Positions 18,801 to 26,636 are shown, counted from the first letter of the stretch. The stretch is 64,000 nt of DNA from Haloactinomyces albus (GCF_031458135.1 NZ_JAVDXW010000001.1:2728001-2792000), one strand, 5' to 3'. The notes: generated from the letters alone by a model not told the origin. Program-made: numbers and translations.

Positions 18801-19322
18801 ACAGGGGGCAACGGCATTGCCGAGGAAGCGGGTCGTACCCGGCAGGACCCGGAGGAACTGCGTGGTCGGCTGTCCAGCTTCCAGCGCGGTGCACGCCAGG
18901 GCGAACCGGGGATGCAGCCACCAGCGGAGCACCGCGCCGAGCCCGGTTCCGCCCTGCAACGAGGAGCAGCGTCCGGTACCGGGACGCCCGGGAACGAGAT
19001 CGCTTCCGGCAGCGGACTCCCCCGGAGGCAGGTTTCCCGGGCGGGGACCCCCGACGGCGACGAGTCCGCGTGGAACTTCGCGACGGATCGCGCCCAGAGC
19101 GCGGCCGAGGCCGCCGCGAACCATGAACCATCGGAGTTCACTTCCGCAGGTCTGCCGCGCAGGACACCGCGTGCACAGCTCGCCCCCGGAAGTGCTCCGT
19201 CGGCTTCGAGCGATCAAGGTGGCTCCGACGTTCGTGGCCAATCCGCGCCGGATGAGCTGCGTGGTCGGCTGTCCAGTTTCCAGCAGGGTGTTCGCCGGGG
19301 CAGGCACAGCGCGGACGAGTAG
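15816..19322 (+). CDS. cvnA: Conservon sensor kinase CvnA (nitrate/nitrite-sensor-type extracellular domain, HATPase)
   Basis: The product is 1168 residues. Residues about 30-53 form transmembrane helix 1, about 55-325 an extracellular helical sensor region of the NIT type, and about 330-355 helix 2. HAMP-like and dimerisation regions follow, with RLDHLATRMRRNNEN in the H-box position. The HATPase domain has N box ELFDNAANFSAP, G1 DHGIGMD and LGMLVVNKLASRHG. The last 500 residues are disordered, Pro/Glu-rich, and contain a duplicated module (WNF..D.AQ...LPRRTPR.QLA, then ELRGRLSSFQ). The GTG at 15816 is preferred, with GGGAG 5 bp upstream. It heads the four-gene conservon; membrane CvnA forms a complex with CvnB-D in Streptomyces. 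The signal is unknown. Confidence 0.93.
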   Translation: MTGTERATASESGRRTSRRGAIAQWRNWRIPVKLAAVVLVPVVFALTLGVFQIRDQVQRAESYEEIGSMLSARDRIQPLLTGLQEERTLAAAFLSGSGDLKALRAKAAAVTKAVSHAPEVLETVGEFSPTAASQFGELQKQLGQLKKLRKQVFTRSIGPVAAVQAYSDMVGALLGLERSVISDLGDPEVYGPVNALHELSTAEDEIRIQQALIGTALAQDNFSPALLDAVNDSRARLTSRLAEFRAAADPQQQRNYQRTVEVPAAAPREQSLDNILQLASSGDTEDITLTVSEWNAQSRALTSRTTQVRTGLSQHLQQVASGLYEDASDRAGFITVLLSAALMLAVVIIYAISRNLLGSLATLRRSALDAAQYQLPEAVSRVRQGEQTENSVTEVPVSTTEEIGQVARAFDEVNRQALYLAAEQASLRRGYSDSFINVSRRSQSLLERQLRLFEQLEQDEDDPDQLATLFRLDHLATRMRRNNENLMVLSGNDLARRFNQPAPVADVLRAAVSEIEHYPRVVVQSPPPARLVGYAGSDLVRLMAELFDNAANFSAPSTSVTVSSYQAGDGSITIDVLDHGIGMDDRELAEANALLASSEEPDMSTSRRLGMLVVNKLASRHGITVRMHGGEDFDGVRASVLVPAELVISSGTNTKLPTSDPSPSQSGLQPPGSQPSAPQPPPRGSAPHISDPPPADSPSAVSGQSLFEQNSGQPLPDRSPREPRRNGAVQHDTTSSRNNGSARRQVLEGGLPQRKPGGEFAGEAQPPFGPDAVSSHSWPSEPAPAEHAPAEQTFAESMFTDSAPVEPVPVEPVQEEPVRGLFEPPPKQGDAEEWSAPAVEQPIGQFDSTELPQPRHSYEQDLGPETQEMPPSFAEMATQWFQPSREDAYYQAEAQRQQVEDHHWPSSEDSVQSEPATPEPAPRDTGRRQRSGIGSGAAAWNFETDQAQQQADAIAHPEPASYTSSGLPRRTPRNQLASGATTVGKTEANTRSETRTGGNGIAEEAGRTRQDPEELRGRLSSFQRGARQGEPGMQPPAEHRAEPGSALQRGAASGTGTPGNEIASGSGLPRRQVSRAGTPDGDESAWNFATDRAQSAAEAAANHEPSEFTSAGLPRRTPRAQLAPGSAPSASSDQGGSDVRGQSAPDELRGRLSSFQQGVRRGRHSADE

Positions 19323-19490
19323 GAGCCGTCTCTTGCGGATTTTGACTGTGGTTGCTGAAGTGGATCACTTGTTGGGGCCGATTGCCCCGGCGACCGGCCG
19401 TGTCTCGGTGACCGCACTATGCGTTGGCAACGCGCCTTGCCCATTCCGAGCCGGACCTCTTGGTCGTGTGAGATCAGCAAAGGAGGCTGC

Positions 19491-19931
19491 ATGACGTCGC
19501 AGCAGGCAAAGTCCGACCAGTTCGCATGGTTGGTCACCGACTTCACCGAGCGAGTCGCCGGGGTGGCCCACGCCATTGTCGTCTCGGCCGACGGGTTGTT
19601 GCTCGTTTCCTCGGACAAGTTGCCGAAGGACCGGGCCGATCAGCTCGCCGCCGTCGCTTCGGGCTTGCTGAGCCTGACTCAGGGGGCAGCCCGGTGCTTC
19701 GAAGCGGGCGGGATCAAGGAGACCATCGTCGAGATGGACCGGGGCCTGATGCTGCAGATGGCCATCAGCGACGGTTCGTGCTTGACCGTGCTCGCCTCAC
19801 CGCAGTGCGACATGGGGCTGATCGCCTACGAGATGGCCATGCTCGTGCAGCGCGTGGGACGCATCCTCACCCCTGAACTGCGTTCACAGCTGCAGGGCTC
19901 GAGTCGTTCTGCGACAGAGCAACTGGTGTGA
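19491..19931 (+). CDS. cvnB: Roadblock/LC7 domain protein CvnB
   Basis: The 146-residue cytoplasmic protein is entirely a roadblock/LC7 fold (DQFAWLVTDFTERVAGVAHAIVVSADGLLL in the first helix-strand pair). Family members serve as regulators or GTPase-activating partners of small GTPases such as MglB for MglA. The start ATG has a strong AAGGAGG 5 bp upstream. It lies 168 bp after cvnA and immediately before the DUF742 and GTPase genes, the invariant order of conservons. Its likely partner is the CvnD GTPase encoded two genes downstream. Confidence 0.94.
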   Translation: MTSQQAKSDQFAWLVTDFTERVAGVAHAIVVSADGLLLVSSDKLPKDRADQLAAVASGLLSLTQGAARCFEAGGIKETIVEMDRGLMLQMAISDGSCLTVLASPQCDMGLIAYEMAMLVQRVGRILTPELRSQLQGSSRSATEQLV

Positions 19932-19938
19932 GGCCGTG

Positions 19939-20532
19939 ATGAGTGAAGGGCCTGGCTATTACGAGCGCCAGCCGAGAGGTGAGCAACCGCCGTACGGGCG
20001 CGGGCGGGAGAACGAGGGCGGCGACGCGACGTTCGCCGACGTGTTCAACGGATTCACCTTCGGAAGCAAGCGCGGCCGCAGCGACCACGGTGAGCGGAGA
20101 TCCGCCGGCCCGGCACGACCGGATCATTCCGGTGAACAGGGTGGTGCCGATGCACCCTGGAGCGGCTATCCTTCCGAGTCGGAAGAGGACAACACTCCGG
20201 CAGCCAGTATCCGGCCGTATGCCTGGACCGGCGGTCGCACGAAGTCGAATGTGGAGCTGGAGTTGGAAACTCTGGTCTCCACCAGTGAGCACTACCAACC
20301 GGGAATGCCGCTGCGGCACGAGCATCAGTCCGTCGCGGAATTGTGTCAGCACCCCCGCTCTGCTGCGGAGGTCGGCGCATTGCTCGGCGTTCCGTTCGGC
20401 GTGGTCAAGGTTCTGTTGGCCGATATGGCCGGGCAAGGACTGATCCACGTCCATCAGACCGTGACCGACAGTGGCAGTGCACCACATCTGATGTTGATGG
20501 AAAGGGTATTGAGTGGACTCCGCCGGCTATAG
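19939..20532 (+). CDS. cvnC: DUF742 domain protein CvnC
   Basis: The 197-residue product has the DUF742 signature in its second half: IRPYAWTGGRTKSN, LELETLVSTS, SVAELCQHPRSAAEVGALLGVPFGVVKVLLADMAGQGLIHVHQ. That half reads as a winged-helix-like fold. The first 90 residues are charged and probably disordered. Starts at GTG 19936 and ATG 19939 are adjacent; both follow the cvnB stop within 7 bp. The stop lies inside the start region of cvnD (20-bp overlap), so translation of cvnC and cvnD is coupled. DUF742 proteins are found almost only in conservons, and their biochemical role is unclear. Confidence 0.93.
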   Translation: MSEGPGYYERQPRGEQPPYGRGRENEGGDATFADVFNGFTFGSKRGRSDHGERRSAGPARPDHSGEQGGADAPWSGYPSESEEDNTPAASIRPYAWTGGRTKSNVELELETLVSTSEHYQPGMPLRHEHQSVAELCQHPRSAAEVGALLGVPFGVVKVLLADMAGQGLIHVHQTVTDSGSAPHLMLMERVLSGLRRL

Positions 20533-21124
20533 GGCGCCGCAGGAAAGCGGGCAGCCGAGCACCAGTTCGGCCAAAATCGTGGTCGCGGGCGGGTTCGGAG
20601 TGGGGAAAACGACCTATGTCGGCTCCGTTTCCGAAATCGTGCCGTTGACCACGGAAGCGGTGATGACGGAGGCCAGCGAGGGCGTTGACGACCTCGCCGC
20701 GACTCCCGGCAAGACCTCGACGACGGTCGCCATGGACTTCGGGAGGTTATCGCTGGACTCGGACCTGATTCTGTACCTGTTCGGGACACCGGGCCAGCAG
20801 CGTTTCTGGTTCATGTGGGACGACCTGGTGCGTGGTGCGATCGGCGCGGTCGTTCTCGTGGACACTCGTCGGCTCGCGGACTGCTTTTCCGCCGTGGATT
20901 TCTTCGAGGATCGTGGCGTGCCGTATGTGATCGGGGTGAACTGCTTCGACGGATCACTGCGGCATCAGGTCGAGGAGGTACGCGAGGCCGTCGCGGTCGG
21001 TCCGAACGTGCCGATCGTGCCGTGTGACGCCCGCGACCCGGAGTCCACGAAACAGTCGCTGATCGCCCTGGTCGAATACGCCATGAGTTGGTGGGTCGCC
21101 ACCCATCCCGCTCCTCAGCGGTAG
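20513..21124 (+). CDS. cvnD: Small Ras/Rab-like GTPase CvnD
   Basis: The 203-residue GTPase has the P-loop GGFGVGKT at residues 26-33, a switch region with TTVAMDFGRL, the Walker B/G3 segment LYLFGTPGQQRF and a G4-like VNCFDG. The G3 segment GTPGQ, in place of DxxGQ, is usual in this bacterial family (Rag/Rab-related, MglA-like). It should switch between GTP and GDP states under control of CvnB and CvnA at the membrane. The GTG start overlaps the end of cvnC by 20 bp. A hairpin terminator follows 13 bp after the stop, so the conservon operon ends here. Confidence 0.94.
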   Translation: MDSAGYRAPQESGQPSTSSAKIVVAGGFGVGKTTYVGSVSEIVPLTTEAVMTEASEGVDDLAATPGKTSTTVAMDFGRLSLDSDLILYLFGTPGQQRFWFMWDDLVRGAIGAVVLVDTRRLADCFSAVDFFEDRGVPYVIGVNCFDGSLRHQVEEVREAVAVGPNVPIVPCDARDPESTKQSLIALVEYAMSWWVATHPAPQR

Positions 21125-21136
21125 TGCCATCGCCGG

Positions 21137-21161
21137 TTGCCCATCCCTGCCGGATGGGCAA
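21137..21161. terminator. Terminator at the end of the conservon operon
   Basis: The perfect 10-bp stem (arms TTGCCCATCC at 21137-21146 and its complement at 21152-21161) with a 5-nt loop is placed between convergent genes. Confidence 0.75.
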
Positions 21162-21183
21162 ACACCGTCGCTGAAAGAAATCC

Positions 21184-21501
21184 CTACTCGGGGCGGGGGC
21201 CGTCGCCGTAGACGAGTTCGTCGGCTTGCGCCAGGCCTGCGTCGAGCACCTCGCGATTCCGGGGGGCGAGGGTCTCGCGGAAGTCCGTCCCCGCGGCTCG
21301 GACCAGCACCATCAGCTTCTTGGCCATGCCCCGTGCCTGGGTGAGCCGCACGTCCTCGTTCGCGAGGAGCGTGCGGGAGTCGTGGATGAGTTTGCGGTAC
21401 CGGTGATTGAGCTCGGCATGCCGATCCACCACCGTCAGCGCCTCCGCGAGCCGCGACAACTCGGCTGTCGGCATGCGCGCATGATACGGATCTTTCATCA
21501 C
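21184..21501 (-). CDS. Small hypothetical protein, helical and charged
   Basis: The 105-residue product was not recognised. It is predicted to be mostly alpha-helical and charged (AELSRLAEALTVVDRHAELNHRYRKLIHDSR), has no membrane segment or cysteine, and ends in a Gly/Pro-rich tail. The third-position GC bias supports it as a real gene. Several starts are possible (21501, 21498, or the Met at about 21474), and none has a clear ribosome-binding site. It lies on the same strand as the F420-type oxidoreductase gene, 40 bp downstream, so both may be in one transcript. Confidence 0.6.
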   Translation of the reverse strand: MMKDPYHARMPTAELSRLAEALTVVDRHAELNHRYRKLIHDSRTLLANEDVRLTQARGMAKKLMVLVRAAGTDFRETLAPRNREVLDAGLAQADELVYGDGPRPE

Positions 21502-21541
21502 GCCTGAGCACTCTAATGGCCGGTCAGGTACCGGTCAGGCA

Positions 21542-21955
21542 TCAGGAAGCCGCCCAGCCGGTCCAGCGGTGCACCCGGATGACGATCAGCGTCTGCGCGG
21601 GCCGCTGTTGCTGGTACTGCCCGTACTTGGTGGCCAGGGCATCCACCAGGTCCGGATGATCCGTGGCATCGGCGAGGCTCGCAGCGCCGTCCGCGCGCAC
21701 CCACCACAGTCGTGACCAGTCTTCCTCGTAATGGTCGACGAGGAGCGTGACCCGTGCGTTTTCGGTGATGTTGCGCAGCCTTTTCAGTTCCGTGGTTCGC
21801 TTGGGCTTGTGATCCACGGCCGTGGTGATCAGATCACCGGTCACCACGAAGGTGACCGGAACCAGATGGGGCTGTGCTTGCTCGCTCACGGTCGCCAGCC
21901 GAGCGACGGAGGCTCGTGCGAATTCCCGGCGCGCCTGTTCCTGCTCCATGCGCAT
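21542..21955 (-). CDS. PPOX-class, F420- or flavin-dependent oxidoreductase (TIGR03668-like)
   Basis: The 137-residue split-barrel protein has VARLATVSEQAQPHLVPVTFVV and a DHKPKRTTELKRLRNITENARVTLLVDHYEEDWSRLWWVRADG-type core, seen here as KPKRTTELKRLRNI and LVDHYEEDWSRLWWVR. These are characteristic of the small actinobacterial family of PPOX/F420-dependent enzymes. It probably reduces or oxidises a small molecule with deazaflavin F420 or FMN in the cytoplasm; the substrate is unknown. Starts at 21955 and 21949 (second Met) are both possible. Confidence 0.85.
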   Translation of the reverse strand: MRMEQEQARREFARASVARLATVSEQAQPHLVPVTFVVTGDLITTAVDHKPKRTTELKRLRNITENARVTLLVDHYEEDWSRLWWVRADGAASLADATDHPDLVDALATKYGQYQQQRPAQTLIVIRVHRWTGWAAS

Positions 21956-22339
21956 GCTTGTTCACCGTCGTGGATCTTTCCGGTCGGATTCGGGTGTTCC
22001 GCTCAAGGTGCGGGCTTGGTCGGCCCGGGAAGAGCGGGAACACCTACTGTGCTCGGTCACCCCATATCGTGATGGATGCGTTCGGTTGTTGCGTTCTTTC
22101 TCACACTTCAATCGCTTCGCCCGTACGAGTGGTCTCTGCCCGTGCCGAGAGCCGAGGAGTGTGCCTGCTCCCGCAGCGCAAAGATGATCTTGCAGGGTCC
22201 GCGGACAGGAAAAATCGATTACTCTCGGTGCTCACCTTCCGCGGTTGTTCCACGAATAGGCCAAGCGGACCCTGGTCAATGGTCAGTGTCGTGCGTCAGG
22301 ATCGACGCAGCGAGGGTGTCGCATGGTGGGAGGCAGTGG
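21956..22339. other. Intergenic region upstream of the GGDEF/EAL gene
   Basis: The region lies between divergent genes. Open frames run into it from the downstream gene, but base composition is less GC-biased here, and the ribosome-binding site at 22328-22333 marks the real start at 22340. Promoters for both genes are expected; none could be assigned with confidence. Confidence 0.5.
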
Positions 22340-25036
22340 ATGATCGAGCGTCACCGCTCCCTCGATTCGTGGACAAGGCCGAATTCACCTCGACCACCCG
22401 TGCGGGCCGAAGTGGATCCGACCCGGATGCGTGTTTTCACCCGATTTTCGCTCCTCGTGCTCCTCGCGGGCATCGCCACCAGCGTGGTGACCTCGACATG
22501 GCTCCCGGCGCATTACGGCCCCGAGCTGCTGCTCGTCGGCTCGCTGCTGACGATGGGTTTTCTCCTGGCCGAGCAGCTCACCATCGACGTCGACGTCAAG
22601 GGGGTCGGCTGGACGATCTCGTTCTCCGAGATCCCCCTGGTCCTGGGGCTGCTCACCGTTCCCTTCGAGGTGGTTCTGGCAGCCAATCTCCTGGCGGGCC
22701 TGGGCGCCCAGGTCGGCAGGCGTGCCGCCGCCCATGTCGCCTACAACGCGGGTGTCCTGTGCCTGGAGATCGCGGTGCCGTTCGCGGTCGCCGCCGGAGT
22801 GAACGCAGGCCTGGCCGGGATGGCTCCGATGTGGTTCGGCGCGGCCGCGGGCACACTGACCTCCTCGCTGATCAGCTGCGGGTTCGCCCTGGCTGCCCTG
22901 CACGTCCTCGGTGGTGGGATGCGGCTCGGGGCAGGTGCCCGGCTGGGGGTGCGGACGCTGGCGGTCGGCCTGCTCAACACCTCACTCGGTCTCACCGGAT
23001 ACGAGGTCGCGGTGAGCACCGAGTGGGGCTGGGTGCTCATGGCGTTGCTCTGCACCGGTGTGCTCGCGGTCTACCGGGCGTACTCGGGGCTGTTACGGGA
23101 CCAGCGTGACCTGGAGACGCTCGGCGACGTCAGTCTCAGCGTGGCCCGCTCCGGGCAGGCCGCTATTCGCCGCCCCTCGGAAGCCGATTCCAGCGGTCCG
23201 GAGAGCTCGGTTGCCGAGTGGGCACCGGTCGCCGAGCGGATCCGCGAGCAGCTCAACGCGACACGGGTGGTACTGCGGCTGTGTCTGGACCCCCGGGGCG
23301 AGGTCAGCACCCTCGTGGCGGGGGAGCCCTTGCCCGAGACGGCACCGCGAGAGGGTGCCTCCATCCTGCGGGAATGCCCGATGCTGCAGCTTCCGGGCAG
23401 CCATGTCCGATCGTTTCGCACCCTGGACGCGTCGGAGGACATTCGCCTCGCTCTGCGCCGACGCGGCGCCTACGAGTCCCTGGTGGTGCCGCTGCGCGGG
23501 ACGAACCAGATGCTCGGTGCGGTTGAGGCGCACGATCGGGTGAGCCGGTGGCGTGGCTTCGGGCGAGCCGATGTGCGGCTGCTGCACACGTTGGCCAGTC
23601 ACCTCGCCACGGCGATGGACAACCGGCGCCTGCTGGCGCGACTGCGTCATGATGCTTATCACGATCCGCTGACCGGTCTGCTCAACCGCACCGGTTTCCG
23701 AGAGATGACCCATGAGGGCCTGCGGGCGGGTACTGCTGTCGTTCTGCGGATCGATCTGGAGTTGTTGACCACCGTCAGCGAGGCGCTCGGATACGCCTGG
23801 GGCGATCGGCTGGTGGTCGCCGCCGGACGGCGTATGCGGGAGGAGATCGGCCCGGACGTGCCGCTGGCCAGGCTGGAAGCGCACTCGTTCGCGATACTGC
23901 TGCGGGAGTACAGCAGACAGCAAGCCCATGAACTCGCCGAACATCTCAGGGCGGTGATCGCCGAGCCGTATCCGGTGGATCGCCTCGTGGTGGAGGCGAG
24001 TGGCGTGGCGGGCTATGTTTCCGCCGAACCGGCTGATTCCGAACCCGCGGAGCACGATGACGCCGAGATCGATGTGGACGTTCTCCTGCAGCGTGCCGAT
24101 GTGGCCGTCCGCGCCGCTCGCAACGATGCGGACGGGGTGCGTGGTTACGTGCCGAGCATGGGCCAGATCTTTCTGCGTCGGTTCCAGTTGGTCACCCAGT
24201 TCCGACAGGCGCTGGACTCCGGTCAGATCGAGGTGCATTACCAGCCGAAAGTGGCCCTGCCCGATCGCCGGGTGATCGGTGCCGAGGCACTGGTGCGCTG
24301 GTCTCACCCGGAGTACGGGCGGCTGGATCCCGACGAGTTCATTCCCGTTGTCGAGGCAACGGGGTTGGTCGACGCGCTCACATCGTTCGTGATGGAGCGT
24401 GCGCTGGTGCGGGTGCGCGACTGGCTGGACCGTGATCTGCGCATGTCGGCGGCGGTGAACCTCTCGGTGCGCAACTTGGCCGACGAGTCGTTCCCGGATC
24501 GGGTGTCCGAGGCGCTCGTGCGGCATGCTGTGCCTCCGGAACTGCTGACCTTCGAACTCACCGAGTCCAGCGTGATGGCGGATCCGGAACGGTCGCTGCC
24601 GGTGCTGCGACGGCTCCGGGAACTGGGCGTCATCCTGGCGGTGGATGACTTCGGTACCGGCTACTCGTCACTGGCGTATCTGCGTCGGTTGCCCGTGGAC
24701 GAGGTGAAGATCGACAAGAGCTTCGTGCTGGGGATGGGTACCGACCTCAGCGATATGGCGGTGGTGCGCTCGATCGTCGAGCTCGGGCACTCGCTGCGGT
24801 TGCAGGTGGTTGCCGAGGGGGTCGAGGACGACGCGGCGCGGGACAAGCTCGTGCAGATGGGGTGTGACACGGCTCAGGGGTACCTGATCTCGCGACCGCT
24901 GTCCGAGGAGCGGTTCGAAGCATGGTTGCAGGCGCGCACGGTCCGGGAAGCAGGCAGCGGGAAGTGGTACGGCGAGGGCCAGAACGTCTGTACGACGTGT
25001 ACGACCCTGACCCTGCGGAACCAAAGTCATGTCTGA
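22340..25036 (+). CDS. Membrane GAF-GGDEF-EAL protein, probable c-di-GMP phosphodiesterase with degenerate GGDEF
   Basis: The product is 898 residues. Residues about 32-255 hold about seven hydrophobic segments, about 290-420 a GAF-like sensor, about 432-600 a GGDEF fold and about 620-870 an EAL domain. The GGDEF motif position reads EAHSF (23876-23890), so cyclase activity is not expected. The EAL domain keeps EALVRW, ELTES, DDFGTGYSSL, VKIDKSF and AEGVE, so it should hydrolyse cyclic di-GMP. The ATG at 22340 has GGGAGG 6 bp upstream. The C-terminal tail has an unusual VCTTCTT segment. The gene is transcribed alone, just before tRNA-Thr. Confidence 0.92.
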   Translation: MIERHRSLDSWTRPNSPRPPVRAEVDPTRMRVFTRFSLLVLLAGIATSVVTSTWLPAHYGPELLLVGSLLTMGFLLAEQLTIDVDVKGVGWTISFSEIPLVLGLLTVPFEVVLAANLLAGLGAQVGRRAAAHVAYNAGVLCLEIAVPFAVAAGVNAGLAGMAPMWFGAAAGTLTSSLISCGFALAALHVLGGGMRLGAGARLGVRTLAVGLLNTSLGLTGYEVAVSTEWGWVLMALLCTGVLAVYRAYSGLLRDQRDLETLGDVSLSVARSGQAAIRRPSEADSSGPESSVAEWAPVAERIREQLNATRVVLRLCLDPRGEVSTLVAGEPLPETAPREGASILRECPMLQLPGSHVRSFRTLDASEDIRLALRRRGAYESLVVPLRGTNQMLGAVEAHDRVSRWRGFGRADVRLLHTLASHLATAMDNRRLLARLRHDAYHDPLTGLLNRTGFREMTHEGLRAGTAVVLRIDLELLTTVSEALGYAWGDRLVVAAGRRMREEIGPDVPLARLEAHSFAILLREYSRQQAHELAEHLRAVIAEPYPVDRLVVEASGVAGYVSAEPADSEPAEHDDAEIDVDVLLQRADVAVRAARNDADGVRGYVPSMGQIFLRRFQLVTQFRQALDSGQIEVHYQPKVALPDRRVIGAEALVRWSHPEYGRLDPDEFIPVVEATGLVDALTSFVMERALVRVRDWLDRDLRMSAAVNLSVRNLADESFPDRVSEALVRHAVPPELLTFELTESSVMADPERSLPVLRRLRELGVILAVDDFGTGYSSLAYLRRLPVDEVKIDKSFVLGMGTDLSDMAVVRSIVELGHSLRLQVVAEGVEDDAARDKLVQMGCDTAQGYLISRPLSEERFEAWLQARTVREAGSGKWYGEGQNVCTTCTTLTLRNQSHV

Positions 25037-25066
25037 ACTGGGCTTTCACGAGGAAGAGCCCCCCGG

Positions 25067-25097
25067 TTGAGGAAGCCGCTGGAGCGGTGTGTAGAGT
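25067..25097 (+). promoter_or_regulatory. Candidate promoter of the tRNA-Thr/tRNA-Met/rpmG unit
   Basis: TTGAGG (25067-25072) is followed after 17 bp by TGTAGA (25090-25095), or after 19 bp by TAGAGT. The start point would be about 15-20 bp upstream of tRNA-Thr. Confidence 0.55.
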
Positions 25098-25119
25098 TTC
25101 AATCGCTCCGCAAGGGCAC

Positions 25120-25192
25120 GCCCCAATAGCTCAGTCGGCAGAGCGTCGCCATGGTAAGGCGAAGGTCTACGGTTCGAGTCCGTATTGGGGCT
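25120..25192 (+). tRNA. tRNA-Thr (anticodon GGT)
   Basis: The 73-nt cloverleaf has acceptor arms GCCCCAA and TTGGGGC, the anticodon loop ATGGTAA with GGT at 25153-25155, and the T arm GGTTCGAGTCC. Followed by tRNA-Met and rpmG, as thrT-metT-rpmG in M. tuberculosis. Confidence 0.97.
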
Positions 25193-25305
25193 CTGACGGC
25201 AGCCGCGGTGCTCGGTAAAATGAGTACCGTGGCTGCCTTGTGTGGGATAACCTGTGGTTCCTGCACGAGGATTCCCGGGACGCGTCCGACGGGAGTATCC
25301 TGCAA

Positions 25306-25377
25306 GGCGGTGTAGCTCAGTGGTAGAGCAAACGGCTCATAATCGTTGTGTCGTCGGTTCGAATCCGGCCACCGCTA
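25306..25377 (+). tRNA. tRNA-Met (elongator, anticodon CAT)
   Basis: The 72-nt cloverleaf has acceptor arms GGCGGTG and CACCGCT, with a G-T closing pair as in other actinobacterial elongator tRNA-Met genes. The anticodon loop CTCATAA carries CAT at 25338-25340. The initiator-type C-A mismatch at the acceptor end is absent. Confidence 0.95.
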
Positions 25378-25470
25378 CTACGGCTGCTGACCGCGCCTGA
25401 GGCGGTCCCCGCCCGAAGGGGATCGGACAGTCACGCTGCCCGTTTTCCGAGCACGAGAGAGAGGTCCGCC

Positions 25471-25641
25471 GTGGCTAAGGCTGCCACCGATGTTCGCCCC
25501 AAGATCACTCTGGCGTGTGAAGTGTGCAAGGAGCGCAACTACATCACGAACAAGAACCGGCGGAACAATCCCGACCGGATGTCGATGAGGAAGCACTGCC
25601 CTCGCTGCAATGCGCACCGCACGCACAAGGAGACGCGCTGA
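25471..25641 (+). CDS. rpmG: 50S ribosomal protein L33, zinc-binding (C+) form
   Basis: The 56-residue protein has four zinc-ligand cysteines (CEVCK near residue 16 and CPRC near residue 44) and the sequence [15 protein letters not shown] typical of L33. The zinc-binding form is usually repressed or replaced by a Cys-less paralogue under zinc limitation in actinobacteria. The GTG at 25471 has GAGAGAGG 6 bp upstream, and the shorter product fits the family. A strong terminator follows, yet hadA begins only 28 bp later, as in mycobacteria. Confidence 0.97.
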   Translation: MAKAATDVRPKITLACEVCKERNYITNKNRRNNPDRMSMRKHCPRCNAHRTHKETR

Positions 25642-25675
25642 TTTCCAGCGGCTCGGCCGCTGGTCCGCAGTACTC

Positions 25676-25716
25676 CACGAAGGCCCGCCCGGCTCCGGCC
25701 GTGGCGGGCCTTCGTG
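25676..25716 (+). terminator. Terminator of rpmG
   Basis: The perfect 14-bp stem (25676-25689 and 25703-25716, arm CACGAAGGCCCGCC) with a 13-nt loop ends 28 bp before the hadA start. Confidence 0.8.
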
Positions 25717-25743
25717 TGTCTGCTTTGCGGTACTCTGCTGTGC

Positions 25744-26205
25744 GTGCCGCTCGACCAGTCATTCATCGGACGTGAGTATCCGCCCACCCGGCCCTACGAG
25801 GTCGGCCGGGAGAAGATTCGCGAATTCGCCGAGGCCATCCGGGACGACTCCGCGCTGTATCGGGACGTGGAGGCGGCGAAAGCCGCCGGGTATCCCGACG
25901 TGATCGCGCCTCCGACCTTCGCGGTACTGCTGTCGATGTCGGCCCAGGACGCGATCGTCGAAGACACCCAACTCGGCCTGGACTACAGCCGCGTGGTGCA
26001 CGGCCAGCAGGACTTCACCCACCATCGCCCCATCCGTGCCGGCGACGAACTCGTCGTCGTGGTGCACGTGGATGACATTCGGGCTCGCGCGGGCAATGAC
26101 TTCCTGACGGTGCGTGCCGAGATCGGTACGACCGATGGTGCGGCCGTGTGCACCGCGACGTCCATGCTGGTGGCCCGCGGGACGGCGGCGGAGGAGCAGT
26201 CGTGA
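25744..26205 (+). CDS. hadA: MaoC-like dehydratase subunit HadA (FAS1-like N-terminal hotdog)
   Basis: The 153-residue protein is the non-catalytic or structural hotdog subunit of an (R)-3-hydroxyacyl-ACP dehydratase. It begins PLDQSFIGREYPPTRPYEVGREKIREFA and has GYPDVIAPPTFAVLL and VVHGQQDFTHHRPIRAGDEL, all typical of the UPF0336/HadA family. The GTG at 25744 is used; an upstream frame to 25714 would run through the rpmG terminator. It overlaps hadB by 1 bp (TGATG). In M. tuberculosis HadA pairs with HadB in mycolate elongation; here it probably acts in ordinary fatty acid synthesis. Confidence 0.9.
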   Translation: MPLDQSFIGREYPPTRPYEVGREKIREFAEAIRDDSALYRDVEAAKAAGYPDVIAPPTFAVLLSMSAQDAIVEDTQLGLDYSRVVHGQQDFTHHRPIRAGDELVVVVHVDDIRARAGNDFLTVRAEIGTTDGAAVCTATSMLVARGTAAEEQS

Positions 26206-26627
26206 TGCCGAGCGTGTCCGAAGTCGCCGAGGGCGACCGGCTACCGGAGCTGTCCATCCCGGTGACCCGTGCCGATCTGGTGCGCTACGCGGGTGCTTCC
26301 GGCGACTTCAATCCGATTCACTGGAACGAACGGTTCGCTTCCGAAGTGGGGCTTCCGGATGTGATCGCGCACGGAATGCTCACGATGGCCCTGGCCGGGC
26401 GCCTGGTCACCGAGTGGACGGGAGACCCGGGAGCGGTTCTGCACTACGGCGCGCGTTTCACGCGGCCGGTGGTGGTGCCCGACGACGGCGTGGGAGCGCT
26501 CATCGAGGTTTCCGGCAAGGTGGCCGCCACGAACGAGGACGGCACGGTCAAGGTCTCCATCACCACCCGAAGTGCGGGCCAGGGAGTCCTCGGCGGGGCG
26601 AGCGCCACGGTGCGGCTCCCGCAGTGA
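26205..26627 (+). CDS. hadB: (R)-3-hydroxyacyl-ACP dehydratase catalytic subunit HadB (MaoC)
   Basis: The 140-residue hotdog protein has the hydratase-2 motif ASGDFNPIHWNERFA, with catalytic D34 and H39, then GLPDVIAHGMLTMALAGR. It should form a heterodimer with HadA and dehydrate 3-hydroxyacyl thioesters of fatty acid chain elongation. The ATG at 26205 (TGATG overlap with hadA) or GTG at 26202 starts the gene. No hadC follows; a terminator hairpin and a convergent aminotransferase do. This fits an actinomycete without mycolic acids. Confidence 0.92.
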   Translation: MPSVSEVAEGDRLPELSIPVTRADLVRYAGASGDFNPIHWNERFASEVGLPDVIAHGMLTMALAGRLVTEWTGDPGAVLHYGARFTRPVVVPDDGVGALIEVSGKVAATNEDGTVKVSITTRSAGQGVLGGASATVRLPQ

Positions 26628-26636
26628 CTCCTCCGC

